A stretch of 64,000 nt of DNA, taken from assembly GCF_002303925.1 (NCBI RefSeq), contig NZ_MRCS01000010.1, forward strand, positions 62,001-126,000. Direction: 5' to 3'. Positions 30,626-42,924 of the stretch are shown piece after piece. Made by a program: the position numbers and the translations under genes. Within the stretch, counting starts at the first letter, position 1. The number at the start of each line of letters is the position of its first letter. The notes under the pieces were generated by a model. That model made no database searches, had not been told where the DNA came from, and was given only the letters and a program-made list of their open reading frames with translations. The stretch comes from Pseudomonas sp. ACN8. GTDB taxonomy: Bacteria; Pseudomonadota; Gammaproteobacteria; Pseudomonadales; Pseudomonadaceae.

Positions 30626-31579
30626 GTGAGCCAGCCTACGCCAGCCGTGCGTACCTTCCAAGACTTGATCCTCGCCCTCCAGCAATACTGGGCCGAGCAA
30701 GGTTGTGTGGTACTTCAGCCCTACGATATGGAAGTAGGCGCCGGCACTTTCCACACCGCAACGTTCCTGCGCGCCATCGGCCCGGAAACCTGGAACGCCG
30801 CCTACGTGCAGCCAAGCCGCCGTCCGACTGACGGCCGCTACGGCGAAAACCCGAACCGTCTGCAGCACTACTATCAGTTCCAGGTGGTCCTCAAGCCGAA
30901 CCCGGACAACTTCCAGGAACTGTACCTGGGCTCCCTCAAGCACGTCGGCCTGGACCCGCTGGTCCACGACATCCGCTTCGTCGAAGACAACTGGGAATCG
31001 CCGACCCTCGGCGCCTGGGGTCTGGGCTGGGAAGTCTGGCTCAACGGCATGGAAGTGACCCAATTCACTTACTTCCAGCAAGCGGGCGGCATCGAGTGCT
31101 ACCCGGTGACCGGCGAGATCACCTACGGTCTCGAGCGTCTGGCCATGTACCTGCAAGGTGTGGACTCGGTCTACGACCTGGTCTGGGCTGACGGTCCGTT
31201 CGGCAAAGTGACCTACGGCGACGTGTTCCACCAGAACGAAGTGGAGCAGTCCACTTACAACTTCGAACACGCCAATGTCGACAAGCTGTTCGAACTGTTC
31301 GATTTCTACGAAAGCGAAGCCAAGCGCCTGATCGAACTCGACCAGCCGCTGCCGTTGCCGAGCTACGAAATGGTGTTGAAGGCTTCCCATACCTTCAACC
31401 TGCTGGATGCGCGCCGGGCAATTTCCGTGACCGCGCGTCAGCAATACATCCTGCGTGTACGCACCCTGGCGCGTTCCGTTGCGCAAGCCTACCTGCTGGC
31501 TCGCGCCAAGCTGGGCTTCCCGATGGCGACCCCGGACCTGCGTGATGAAGTACTGGCCAAGCTGGAGGCTGCACAATGA
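30626..31579 (+). CDS. glyQ: Glycyl-tRNA synthetase, alpha subunit
   Basis: A 317-residue catalytic subunit of the tetrameric bacterial glycyl-tRNA synthetase. Family features: [40 protein letters not shown] and [19 protein letters not shown]. The start is a GTG at 30626 with AGGTGA five bases before it, giving the usual [11 protein letters not shown]-terminus; the frame is open much further upstream but that part is antisense to tag. The gene overlaps glyS by 4 bp. Confidence 0.97.
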   Translation: MSQPTPAVRTFQDLILALQQYWAEQGCVVLQPYDMEVGAGTFHTATFLRAIGPETWNAAYVQPSRRPTDGRYGENPNRLQHYYQFQVVLKPNPDNFQELYLGSLKHVGLDPLVHDIRFVEDNWESPTLGAWGLGWEVWLNGMEVTQFTYFQQAGGIECYPVTGEITYGLERLAMYLQGVDSVYDLVWADGPFGKVTYGDVFHQNEVEQSTYNFEHANVDKLFELFDFYESEAKRLIELDQPLPLPSYEMVLKASHTFNLLDARRAISVTARQQYILRVRTLARSVAQAYLLARAKLGFPMATPDLRDEVLAKLEAAQ

Positions 31580-33630
31580 GTGCTCTGGATTTCCTGGTTG
31601 AACTGGGCACTGAAGAACTGCCACCCAAAGCCCTGAACACCCTGGCCGAGGCGTTCCTCGCCGGTATCGACAAGGGCCTGCAAGCAGCCGGCCTGAACTA
31701 CGAGAGCAAAACCGTTTATGCCGCCCCGCGCCGCCTGGCCGTGCTGATCACCGCACTGGCCACCCAGCAGCCGGATCGCAGCATCAACCTCGACGGCCCG
31801 CCACGTCAGGCCGCGTTCGACGCCGAAGGCAACCCGACCCAGGCGGCACTGGGCTTTGCCAAGAAGTGCGGCGTCGACCTGAGCGAAATCGATCAGAGCG
31901 GCCCGAAACTGCGCTACAGCCAGAGCATCGCCGGCAAGGCGACCGCGAGCCTGCTGCCGACCATCGTCGAAGATTCCCTGAACGACCTGCCGATCCCTAA
32001 ACGCATGCGTTGGGGCGCACGCAAGGAAGAATTCGTTCGTCCGACCCAGTGGCTGGTGATGCTGCTCGGTGACCAGGTCATCGATTGCACCATCCTCGCC
32101 CAGAAGGCCGGCCGTGACTCCCGTGGCCACCGCTTCCATCACCCGGAAAACGTGCGCATCGGTTCGCCGTCCAGCTACCTGGCCGACCTGCGTGCCGCCT
32201 ACGTGCTGGCCGACGCCAACGAGCGTCGCGAGATCATCAGCAAGCGCACCGAAGAGCTGGCCACCCGTCAGGAAGGCACGGCAATCGTTCCGCCAGCCCT
32301 GCTCGATGAAGTGACCGCGCTGGTCGAGTGGCCAGTGCCGCTGGTGTGCTCGTTCGAAGAGCGCTTCCTCGACGTGCCGCAGGAAGCCCTGATCACCACC
32401 ATGCAGGACAACCAGAAGTACTTCTGCCTGTTGGACGCCGACGGCAAGTTGCTGCCACGTTTCATTACCGTGGCCAACATCGAAAGCAAAGACCCGCAGC
32501 AGATCATCGCCGGTAACGAGAAAGTGGTTCGCCCACGCCTGACCGACGCCGAGTTCTTCTTCAAGCAAGACAAGAAGCAGAAGCTCGAAGACTTCAACCA
32601 ACGCCTGCAAAACGTGGTGTTCCAGGAAAAACTCGGCAGCGTCTACGACAAGGCCGAGCGCGTTTCCAGACTCGCCGCCTACATCGCGGCGCGCATTGGC
32701 GGCAACGCTTCGTGGGCTGCTCGTGCGGGCCTGCTGTCCAAATGCGACCTGTCGACCGAGATGGTCGGCGAGTTCCCGGAGATGCAAGGTGTCGCCGGTT
32801 ACTACTACGCCCTCAACGACGGCGAGCCGGAAGATGTCGCACTGGCGCTGAACGAGCAGTACATGCCGCGCGGTGCCGGCGCTGAACTGCCGAGCACCCT
32901 GACCGGTGCGGCCGTGGCCATCGCCGACAAGCTCGACACCCTCGTGGGTATCTTCGGTATCGGCATGCTGCCGACCGGCAGCAAAGACCCGTACGCACTG
33001 CGCCGTGCAGCGCTGGGTGTGTTGCGTATCCTGATCGAGAAGCAACTGGATCTGGACCTGAACGACGCCGTGGCTTTCGCCGTGAATGCGTTCGGGACCA
33101 AGGTCAAGGCTGCCGGCCTCAACGACTCGGTGCTGGAATTCATCTTCGACCGCCTGCGTGCCCGTTACGAAGACGAAGGCGTGGATGTTGCGACCTACCT
33201 GTCGGTACGTGCCCTGAAGCCAGGCTCTGCCCTGGACTTCGACCAGCGCGTGCAAGCGGTACAGGCTTTCCGCAAACTGCCGGAAGCTGCCGCCCTCGCC
33301 GCCGTGAACAAGCGCGTGTCTAACCTGCTGAGCAAGGTCGAAGGCTCCGTTCCGACAGTCGTGGAAGCGAAGTACTTCGACAATGCCAACGAGTTCTCCC
33401 TGTACTCGGCGATCCAGCAGGCTGACCAGGCTGTACAGCCAATGGCCGCCTCGCGTCAGTACAGCGAGTCCCTGGCACGCCTGGCTGCACTGCGCGAGCC
33501 GGTGGATGCGTTCTTCGAAGCCGTGATGGTCAACGCGGAGGACGCAAAAGTGCGCGCCAACCGTTATGCGTTGCTGGCACGTCTGCGTGGTTTGTTCCTC
33601 GGCGTCGCCGACATTTCGCTGCTGGGTTGA
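31576..33630 (+). CDS. glyS: Glycyl-tRNA synthetase, beta subunit
   Basis: A 684-residue tRNA-recognition subunit. [18 protein letters not shown] at the N-terminus is the family signature. The HD-like and anticodon-binding parts follow (about 330-680). It overlaps glyQ by 4 bp, consistent with equal production of the two subunits. Length is the family norm. Confidence 0.97.
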   Translation: MSALDFLVELGTEELPPKALNTLAEAFLAGIDKGLQAAGLNYESKTVYAAPRRLAVLITALATQQPDRSINLDGPPRQAAFDAEGNPTQAALGFAKKCGVDLSEIDQSGPKLRYSQSIAGKATASLLPTIVEDSLNDLPIPKRMRWGARKEEFVRPTQWLVMLLGDQVIDCTILAQKAGRDSRGHRFHHPENVRIGSPSSYLADLRAAYVLADANERREIISKRTEELATRQEGTAIVPPALLDEVTALVEWPVPLVCSFEERFLDVPQEALITTMQDNQKYFCLLDADGKLLPRFITVANIESKDPQQIIAGNEKVVRPRLTDAEFFFKQDKKQKLEDFNQRLQNVVFQEKLGSVYDKAERVSRLAAYIAARIGGNASWAARAGLLSKCDLSTEMVGEFPEMQGVAGYYYALNDGEPEDVALALNEQYMPRGAGAELPSTLTGAAVAIADKLDTLVGIFGIGMLPTGSKDPYALRRAALGVLRILIEKQLDLDLNDAVAFAVNAFGTKVKAAGLNDSVLEFIFDRLRARYEDEGVDVATYLSVRALKPGSALDFDQRVQAVQAFRKLPEAAALAAVNKRVSNLLSKVEGSVPTVVEAKYFDNANEFSLYSAIQQADQAVQPMAASRQYSESLARLAALREPVDAFFEAVMVNAEDAKVRANRYALLARLRGLFLGVADISLLG

Positions 33631-33640
33631 GGGACTGCTG

Positions 33641-34174
33641 TTGAAACTGCTGATTCTCGATCGGGACGGAGTGATCAATTACGACTCCGACGCTTACATC
33701 AAGTCGGTGGAGGAGTGGATTCCGCTCCCCGGATCGATCGAGGCCATCGCGCAGTTGAGCAAGGCCGGCTGGACGGTAGCGGTCGCTACCAACCAGTCGG
33801 GCATCGCTCGCGGTTATTACGACCTCGCCACCCTGGATGCCATGCACGAGCGCTTGCGCGCGCTGGTGGCGGAGCAGGGCGGTGAAGTCGGCCTGATCGT
33901 CTACTGCCCCCACGGGCCGGACGAAGGCTGCGATTGCCGCAAGCCGAAACCCGGGATGTTGAAAACCATCGCCGCTCATTACAACGTGTCGCTGACCAAT
34001 CTCTGGTTCGTCGGCGACAGCCTTGGTGACCTGGAGGCCGCCAAAGCCGTCGATTCACAGCCAGTTTTGGTAAAGACCGGGAAAGGCGAAAAGACTTTGG
34101 GTAAAACCCTTCCGGTTGGCACATTGATTTTTGACGATCTGGCGGCGATTGCCGCAGAACTTATCCACAATTAG
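33641..34174 (+). CDS. gmhB: D-glycero-beta-D-manno-heptose 1,7-bisphosphate 7-phosphatase
   Basis: A 177-residue HAD phosphatase of LPS heptose synthesis. ILDRDGVINYDSDAYIK is HAD motif I (D7/D9 region), and the VATNQSGIARG stretch is motif II. The zinc loop CPHGPDEGCDCRKPKPGM has the characteristic Cys/His ligands, and FVGDSLGDLEAA is motif IV. The start is a TTG at 33641 with GAGGGA six bases before it, eleven bases after the glyS stop. A DnaA-box 9-mer overlaps the stop codon region. Confidence 0.95.
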   Translation: MKLLILDRDGVINYDSDAYIKSVEEWIPLPGSIEAIAQLSKAGWTVAVATNQSGIARGYYDLATLDAMHERLRALVAEQGGEVGLIVYCPHGPDEGCDCRKPKPGMLKTIAAHYNVSLTNLWFVGDSLGDLEAAKAVDSQPVLVKTGKGEKTLGKTLPVGTLIFDDLAAIAAELIHN

Positions 34175-34257
34175 AGTGCTTCTGAAATTCCTGATAAGGG
34201 ACCCATCAGGAGTGCGCTTTATACAGGCGGGCAATTCCCGCAACGGTAAACGTCACC

Positions 34258-35037
34258 ATGTCGATATTGCAGGCCATCAGAACCTTCCTCTTTTACCTGC
34301 TACTGGGCACCAGCTCTTTGCTGTGGTGCAGCTTGAGTTTTTTTATCGCGCCGTTTCTGCCCTTCAAGGCACGTTATCGCTTCATCAACGTGTACTGGTG
34401 CCGCTGCGCCCTGTGGCTGAGCAAAGTGTTCCTTGGCATTCGCTACGAAGTGAAGGGTGCCGAGAACGTACCTGAACGGCCTTGCGTCATTCAGTCAAAC
34501 CACCAGAGCACCTGGGAGACGTTCTTTCTCTCGGCCTACTTCTCACCGCTGAGCCAGGTGCTCAAACGTGAATTGCTCTATGTGCCGTTCTTCGGTTGGG
34601 CCATGGCCATGCTGCGACCGATCGCCATCGATCGCGACAACCCGAAAGCCGCGCTCAAGCATGTGGCGCAAAAAGGCGATGAATTGCTCAAGGACAATGT
34701 CTGGGTGCTGATCTTCCCCGAAGGCACACGCGTTCCTTTCGGCACCGTCGGAAAGTTCTCGCGCGGTGGCAGCGCCTTGGCGGTCAACGCCGAGTTGCCG
34801 GTGCTGCCGATTGCGCACAACGCAGGCAAGTTCTGGCCGAAAACCGGTTGGGCGAAGAAGCAGGGCGTCATCACAGTGATCATTGGCGAGCCGATGTATG
34901 CCGCAGGCACCGGACCGCGAGCCATTGCTGAATTGAACGACCGGGTCCAGGCGTGGAACGAGCAGATGCAACGGGAAATGGGCTCGTTGCCACCGGCCCC
35001 GCAAGCGCCGGTTTCAAACGATCAGGTGGCTGTCTGA
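34258..35037 (+). CDS. 1-acyl-sn-glycerol-3-phosphate acyltransferase (PlsC family)
   Basis: A 259-residue membrane protein with two N-terminal hydrophobic helices (LFYLLLGTSSLLWCSLSFFI and FFLSAYFSPLSQ). The catalytic motif reads NHQSTWE, an HX4E rather than the usual HX4D; the acceptor-binding IFPEGTRVPFG is intact. It transfers an acyl chain to lysophosphatidate in phospholipid synthesis. It is the neighbour of gmhB in many pseudomonads, where the equivalent gene is annotated as lptA-type acyltransferase. The glutamate variant should be functional because it is a known alternative in this subfamily, but that is from memory. Confidence 0.9.
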   Translation: MSILQAIRTFLFYLLLGTSSLLWCSLSFFIAPFLPFKARYRFINVYWCRCALWLSKVFLGIRYEVKGAENVPERPCVIQSNHQSTWETFFLSAYFSPLSQVLKRELLYVPFFGWAMAMLRPIAIDRDNPKAALKHVAQKGDELLKDNVWVLIFPEGTRVPFGTVGKFSRGGSALAVNAELPVLPIAHNAGKFWPKTGWAKKQGVITVIIGEPMYAAGTGPRAIAELNDRVQAWNEQMQREMGSLPPAPQAPVSNDQVAV

Positions 35038-35086
35038 GATTCTGTGGATAACCTGTGTACCGTTTCATCGAAAAACGTTGTTTTTT

Positions 35087-35145
35087 GCATGTAAGCTTAT
35101 GATTTTTTTACATATTTCTTAGAATGATAAAAATCATAAAAACGT
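35087..35145. repeat. AT-rich inverted repeat
   Basis: TTATGATTTTT (35097-35107) and AAAAATCATAA (35129-35139) form a perfect 11-bp inverted repeat; flanking bases on both sides (TGCA ... TGCA) extend it imperfectly. The surrounding 110 bp are strongly AT-rich in an otherwise GC-rich region. A DnaA-box 9-mer (35043-35051) lies just upstream. Confidence 0.65.
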
Positions 35146-35166
35146 GCATAAGTTTTTTTTGGACGT

Positions 35167-35197
35167 AAAAAAACCGGCTGATATAGCCGGTTTTTTT
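35167..35197 (+). terminator. Intrinsic terminator (bidirectional shape)
   Basis: AAAAAAACCGGCT-GATAT-AGCCGGTTTTTTT is a strong, near-symmetrical hairpin with a T tract on either strand. It would end the glyQS-gmhB-acyltransferase transcript on the plus strand, and could end a minus-strand transcript from the structured element next to it. Confidence 0.88.
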
Positions 35198-35201
35198 ATG
35201 C

Positions 35202-35295
35202 CCGGAGCAAACGCAGGCTTTCGCCATGACGAAGCAGCCTGGATTGCCCGTAGGTCGTGAGACAGGAGCCGCAATGAGACCGCGTATTGCTCCGG
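35202..35295. ncRNA. Putative structured RNA or palindromic repeat element
   Basis: Ends pair perfectly: CCGGAGCAA (35202-35210) with TTGCTCCGG (35287-35295). An inner hairpin CAGGCTTTCG ... CGAA-GC-AGCCTG (35214-35241) has a 2-base bulge. The element is flanked by strong terminators on both sides (35167-35197 and 35319-35349). It encodes no supportable protein on either strand. Either a small RNA or a mobile palindromic element would fit; the strand is undetermined. Confidence 0.4.
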
Positions 35296-35318
35296 CGAGA
35301 GAGTAAAACGCGGCGAAT

Positions 35319-35349
35319 AAAAAAGGCCAACGCAATGCGTTGGCCTTTT
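35319..35349 (-). terminator. Terminator of gyrB
   Basis: AAAAGGCCAACGCA and TGCGTTGGCCTTTT form a perfect inverted repeat (GGCCAACGCA core). On the minus strand it is followed by TTTTTTATT, 19 bp after the gyrB stop. Confidence 0.87.
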
Positions 35350-35367
35350 CGTTGGTGCCGACCGGGA

Positions 35368-38894
<3,527 letters not shown>

Positions 38895-38901
38895 CTAGCT
38901 A

Positions 38902-40005
38902 TTACAGACGCATCGGCATGACAACGTAGGCCGAGTCGTCGTTATCCGATTCCTGCACCAGCGCACTGCTGTTGGAGTCGGACAGGATCAGACGAACCTG
39001 CTCAGTGGTCATCACGCCCAGTACGTCGAGCAGGTAGCTCACGTTGAAGCCGATTTCCAGAGAGCCGCCGTTGTATTCAACGCCCACTTCTTCTTCCGCC
39101 TCTTCCTGCTCCGGGTTGTTCGCCTGGATCTTCAGCTGACCGCTCGCCAGTTGCAGACGGATACCACGGTACTTCTCGTTGGACAGAATGGCGGTACGGC
39201 TGAACGCTTCGCGCAGAGCCTGGCGATCGCCAAGTACCAGCTTGTCGCCGCCCTTAGGCAGAACACGCTCATAGTCCGGGAATTTACCGTCGACCAGTTT
39301 CGAAGTGAAGGTGAACTCACCGGTGGTGGCGCGGATGTGATGCTGACCCAGCACGATGCTGACATTGCCGTCCGGCTCGGTGAGCAGGCGTGCCAGCTCG
39401 AGGATACCCTTACGCGGCACGATGACCTGGTGACGATCCGGCTGACCGATATCGGCCTGCATTGAGCACATGGCCAGACGGTGACCGTCGGTGGCCACGG
39501 CGCGGATCACACCGGCGGAAACTTCCAGCAGCATGCCGTTGAGGTAATAACGCACGTCCTGCTGGGCCATGGCGAAGCTGGTGCGTTCGATCAGACGACG
39601 CAGCTTGCTTTGCTCCAGGCTGCAGGTCAGCGAACCCGGGCCTTCTTCCACGGTAGGGAAGTCGTTGGCCGGCAGTGTCGACAGAGTGAAGCGGCTACGG
39701 CCAGCCTTGACCACAAGCTTCTGCTCGTCGACCTTGATGTCGATCAGCGCATCGTTCGGCAGGCTTTTGCAGATGTCCATCAGCTTGCGCGCAGGCACGG
39801 TGATGGAACCCGGATCCGCCGGCTCTTCGAGTTGAACACGACCAACCAGCTCGACTTCCAGGTCGGTACCGGTCAGCGACAATTGCTGGCCTTCGACAAC
39901 CAGCAGCACGTTGGAAAGTACCGGCAAGGTCTGTCGGCGTTCGACGACGCCTGCGACCAGTTGCAGGGGTTTCAACAGGGCTTCGCGTTGAATGGTGAAA
40001 TGCAT
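38902..40005 (-). CDS. dnaN: DNA polymerase III beta subunit (sliding clamp)
   Basis: A 367-residue clamp protein of three similar domains. The N-terminus MHFTIQREALLKPLQLVAGVVERRQTLPVLSNVLL is characteristic, and the C-terminus ends in the family-type YVVMPMRL. It forms the dimeric ring that tethers Pol III and recruits repair proteins. It lies 39 bp downstream of dnaA and 7 bp upstream of recF, all on the minus strand, and is probably cotranscribed with dnaA and recF. Confidence 0.98.
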   Translation of the reverse strand: MHFTIQREALLKPLQLVAGVVERRQTLPVLSNVLLVVEGQQLSLTGTDLEVELVGRVQLEEPADPGSITVPARKLMDICKSLPNDALIDIKVDEQKLVVKAGRSRFTLSTLPANDFPTVEEGPGSLTCSLEQSKLRRLIERTSFAMAQQDVRYYLNGMLLEVSAGVIRAVATDGHRLAMCSMQADIGQPDRHQVIVPRKGILELARLLTEPDGNVSIVLGQHHIRATTGEFTFTSKLVDGKFPDYERVLPKGGDKLVLGDRQALREAFSRTAILSNEKYRGIRLQLASGQLKIQANNPEQEEAEEEVGVEYNGGSLEIGFNVSYLLDVLGVMTTEQVRLILSDSNSSALVQESDNDDSAYVVMPMRL

Positions 40006-40044
40006 GGTCTAGTCCCTTGCCTTAATAAGCTGCGCTGGTGTTCA

Positions 40045-41565
40045 TCAAGTGGTCAGCGTACGCAGCAGGTTCTTGTAGTCCTCGCGGATGTCCGCGTCGG
40101 ATTCCTTAAGTTCGTTGATCTTGCGGCACGCGTGCAAGACCGTTGTATGGTCGCGACCGCCAAACACATCACCGATTTCCGGCAGGCTGTGGTTGGTCAG
40201 TTCCTTGGACAATGCCATGGCGACCTGACGCGGACGAGCGACCGAACGCGAACGGCGTTTGGACAGCAAGTCAGAGATCTTGATCTTGTAGTACTCGGCG
40301 ACAGTGCGCTGAATGTTATCCACAGAGACCAGTTTATCCTGCAACGCCAACAAGTCCTTCAGGGATTCGCGAATCAGCTCAATGGTGATATCGCGGCCCA
40401 TGAAGTGCGAGTGGGCAATCACGCGCTTGAGCGCGCCTTCCAGCTCACGGACGTTGGAGCGAATGCGCTGGGCAATGAAGAACGCGGCATCGTGAGGCAG
40501 CTCGACTTTGGCCTGATCGGCCTTCTTCATCAGGATAGCCACGCGGGTTTCCAGCTCCGGCGGCTCGACCGCTACGGTCAGGCCCCAGCCAAAGCGGGAT
40601 TTCAGGCGTTCTTCAAGGCCTTCGATTTCTTTCGGGTAGCGGTCACTGGTGAGAATAACCTGCTGGCCACCTTCGAGCAGGGCGTTGAAGGTGTGGAAAA
40701 ACTCTTCCTGGGAACGCTCCTTGCGGGCGAAGAACTGAATGTCATCGATCAGCAACGCGTCCACCGAACGGTAGAAGCGTTTGAACTCGTTGATCGCATT
40801 CAGCTGCAGGGCCTTGACCATGTCTGCCACGAAACGCTCGGAATGCAGGTACACCACCTTGGCATTCGGGTTCTTCTTTAATAGATGGTTACCCACAGCG
40901 TGCATCAAGTGGGTTTTACCCAAGCCAACGCCACCATAAAGGAAGAGCGGGTTGTAACCGTGCTTGGGGTTATCTGCCACCTGCCAGGCGGCGGCGCGCG
41001 CCAGCTGGTTGGATTTACCTTCAACGAAATTCTCGAAGGTAAAGGTGCGGTTCAGGTAACTGGTGTGCTTGAGCGCACCTTCGACCTGCACGGTACGTTG
41101 TTCGGCGCGAACCGGAGCCTGTTGCGAACTGGCGCCGGCCATCGGGTCGAAGCTGTCACGGGAAGGTTCTTCCTCAATGACCTCAGACACTTTTTGCGTC
41201 GCACGCTTGGTCGACGCGGCGGCAGGTGCCGTCGGCGGACTGGCTGGCGCTTGAGCAGCCTGGGCCTGGGAAGCCGCGGCAGCCAGGGGAGCATTGGGCG
41301 CGGCACGAGGTGCCGAACTGCGTTTGCTGCCTATTAACAGGGAAAGCGCAGGTGCCATGCCATTGCCGTGTTCATCGAGCAATTCGAGAACACGCCCCAG
41401 GTATTTTTCGTTGACCCAGTCCAGAACAAAACGATTGGGCGCATAGACACGCAACTCGTCGCCTTCGGCTTCGACCTGTAGTGGACGGATCCAAGTGTTG
41501 AATTGTTGGGCAGGCAGCTCATCGCGCAGAAGCTCCACGCACTGCTGCCAAAGTTCCACTGACAC
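40045..41565 (-). CDS. dnaA: Chromosomal replication initiator protein DnaA
   Basis: A 506-residue AAA+ initiator. Domain I (residues 1-90, [20 protein letters not shown]) binds partner proteins. Domain II is long and rich in Ala/Pro/Gln (about 90-165), as in other Pseudomonas. Domain III has the Walker [12 protein letters not shown] near residue 215 and the Walker [11 protein letters not shown]. Domain IV has the DnaA signature [12 protein letters not shown] and the [18 protein letters not shown]-binding helix. The start is GTG at 41565 with AGGGGA. It is transcribed away from oriC, and a DnaA-box 9-mer lies inside it at 40316. Confidence 0.98.
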   Translation of the reverse strand: MSVELWQQCVELLRDELPAQQFNTWIRPLQVEAEGDELRVYAPNRFVLDWVNEKYLGRVLELLDEHGNGMAPALSLLIGSKRSSAPRAAPNAPLAAAASQAQAAQAPASPPTAPAAASTKRATQKVSEVIEEEPSRDSFDPMAGASSQQAPVRAEQRTVQVEGALKHTSYLNRTFTFENFVEGKSNQLARAAAWQVADNPKHGYNPLFLYGGVGLGKTHLMHAVGNHLLKKNPNAKVVYLHSERFVADMVKALQLNAINEFKRFYRSVDALLIDDIQFFARKERSQEEFFHTFNALLEGGQQVILTSDRYPKEIEGLEERLKSRFGWGLTVAVEPPELETRVAILMKKADQAKVELPHDAAFFIAQRIRSNVRELEGALKRVIAHSHFMGRDITIELIRESLKDLLALQDKLVSVDNIQRTVAEYYKIKISDLLSKRRSRSVARPRQVAMALSKELTNHSLPEIGDVFGGRDHTTVLHACRKINELKESDADIREDYKNLLRTLTT

Positions 41566-41779
41566 GGATATCCCCTAAGTTGAAAGCCGGTGAGGCAAAA
41601 ACAAGCGGCCATTGTAGCGACCAGACGCCGACTTATCCACACGAAGGTGGTTCATCGCCCAAGAAGAATCTCCGTTTTATACGCAAAAAAGGCGACCAGT
41701 GGTCTGTGCATAAGCTCTGTGGATAACCGGGGTTAAGGTCATTGTACAAGTGGGGGCGAAACTCGGTGGATAACCGGCC

Positions 41780-41788
41780 TGTGGATAA
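41780..41788 (-). promoter_or_regulatory. DnaA box in oriC
   Basis: TGTGGATAA, the reverse of TTATCCACA. Its distance to the TCTCTGTACA motif (81 bp) is identical to that at the second origin-like region (46267 to 46348). Confidence 0.85.
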
Positions 41789-42041
41789 AGCCACCTTTCA
41801 CACACAGGTTATCCGACAGCGCAGCACAGGCTGAACACTGTTTTCCACCGTAGTTGTCATTCTCTGTACAGCTGGTAAAACAAGGCCTGAATCAACTTAT
41901 CCACAGATGAATGCGCACCTAGCTTTTATAAGCTTTACAGAAAAGCTTTAAATACTTTCCTTTCTTATTTTTATATCTACGCAAGGTGCGAACACAGAAA
42001 AACCTCCGGAGATCTATTTATAAGGAAACGTTGGTTGGAAA

Positions 42042-42070
42042 TTGACCTGAAGGCTTGCTTTCTCTAGAAT
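42042..42070 (+). promoter_or_regulatory. Sigma-70 promoter of rpmH-rnpA
   Basis: TTGACC (42042-42047), 17 bp, TAGAAT (42065-42070). Near-consensus boxes at ideal spacing, 62 bp before the rpmH ATG. Confidence 0.8.
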
Positions 42071-42131
42071 CCCCGGTCTCTTAAAACGGGGGCCATTCCG
42101 GCCCGTTGTGGACGAACCAGGTAACACGACA

Positions 42132-42266
42132 ATGAAACGTACTTTCCAACCAAGCACTATCAAACGCGCTCGTACCCACGGTTTCCGTGCTCGCATGGCT
42201 ACCAAGAACGGTCGTGCCGTCCTGTCGCGTCGTCGCGCCAAAGGTCGTGCGCGTCTGGCAGTTTGA
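42132..42266 (+). CDS. rpmH: 50S ribosomal protein L34
   Basis: A 44-residue highly basic protein: [17 protein letters not shown] to the end AKGRARLAV, the complete L34 sequence. It overlaps no other gene and its stop is 16 bp before the chosen rnpA start. Cotranscription with rnpA from the promoter at 42042 is expected. Confidence 0.98.
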   Translation: MKRTFQPSTIKRARTHGFRARMATKNGRAVLSRRRAKGRARLAV

Positions 42267-42282
42267 TAATCCGGCACTGGAG

Positions 42283-42684
42283 GTGAGTCAGGACTTCAGT
42301 CGGGAAAAGCGTCTGCTTACCCCCCGGCATTTCAAGGCAGTCTTTGACTCCCCTACCGGCAAGGTTCCGGGGAAAAATCTCCTGCTCCTTGCGCGCAACA
42401 ACGATCTTGATCACCCCCGTCTCGGGTTGGTTATCGGGAAAAAGAGCGTAAAGCTCTCCGTCGAGCGCAATCGCCTCAAACGTCTGATGCGCGAATCGTT
42501 TCGCCTGAACCAGGATTCTCTGGTCGGTTGGGACATTGTTATCGTCGCGCGTAAAGGTTTGGGTGACGTAGAAAACCCCGAATTGATTCAGCATCTCGGC
42601 AAACTCTGGAAACGACTGGCTCGCAGTTCGCCGGTACCAGCAGTTAAAACCGAACCTGTAGGGGTAGACAGTCCGGATGCGTAA
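42283..42684 (+). CDS. rnpA: Ribonuclease P protein component
   Basis: A 133-residue basic protein ([20 protein letters not shown], then the RNR motif in [16 protein letters not shown]). It assists the RNase P RNA in 5' tRNA maturation. The start chosen is GTG at 42283, which gives the family N-terminus, but GGAG touches it directly, so an upstream start in the same frame (overlapping the end of rpmH) is possible. It overlaps yidD by 8 bp. Confidence 0.93.
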   Translation: MSQDFSREKRLLTPRHFKAVFDSPTGKVPGKNLLLLARNNDLDHPRLGLVIGKKSVKLSVERNRLKRLMRESFRLNQDSLVGWDIVIVARKGLGDVENPELIQHLGKLWKRLARSSPVPAVKTEPVGVDSPDA

Positions 42685-42922
42685 ACTGGCACTCGTTCCG
42701 ATCCAGTTTTATCGCTATGCCATTAGTCCCCTGATGGCCGATCACTGTCGTTTCTACCCCAGCTGTTCTTGCTACGCGTTAGAAGCCATCGAAAATCATG
42801 GCCTTCTTCGCGGTGGCTGGCTGACCTTTCGTCGTTTAGGTCGCTGTCATCCGTGGAATTCCGGTGGTTATGACCCGGTTCCACCTATCCCTACCTCCCG
42901 TTCTTCTTCGATGGCCGAGTAA
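42677..42922 (+). CDS. yidD: Membrane protein insertion efficiency factor YidD
   Basis: An 81-residue protein with the family motif [20 protein letters not shown] and [16 protein letters not shown]. It helps YidC-dependent insertion of membrane proteins. It overlaps the end of rnpA by 8 bp and ends 2 bp before yidC. Confidence 0.96.
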   Translation: MRKLALVPIQFYRYAISPLMADHCRFYPSCSCYALEAIENHGLLRGGWLTFRRLGRCHPWNSGGYDPVPPIPTSRSSSMAE

Positions 42923-42924
42923 TC

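Larger units (their letters stand above)
41566..42131. other. Replication origin oriC (between dnaA and rpmH)
   Basis: 566 bp without a protein gene. It carries four perfect DnaA-box 9-mers: 41633-41641, 41718-41726 (inverted), 41780-41788 (inverted) and 41897-41905. There are also near-matches, for example at 41765 and 41809. An AT-rich stretch at about 41927-41990 is the likely unwinding element. The rpmH promoter is at the right end. Position and content are those of the known Pseudomonas oriC. Confidence 0.92.

Noticed and set aside
31489..33678. 729-codon open frame antisense to glyS
   Set aside because: Lies wholly opposite a clear aminoacyl-tRNA synthetase gene; a GC-rich shadow frame with low-complexity composition.
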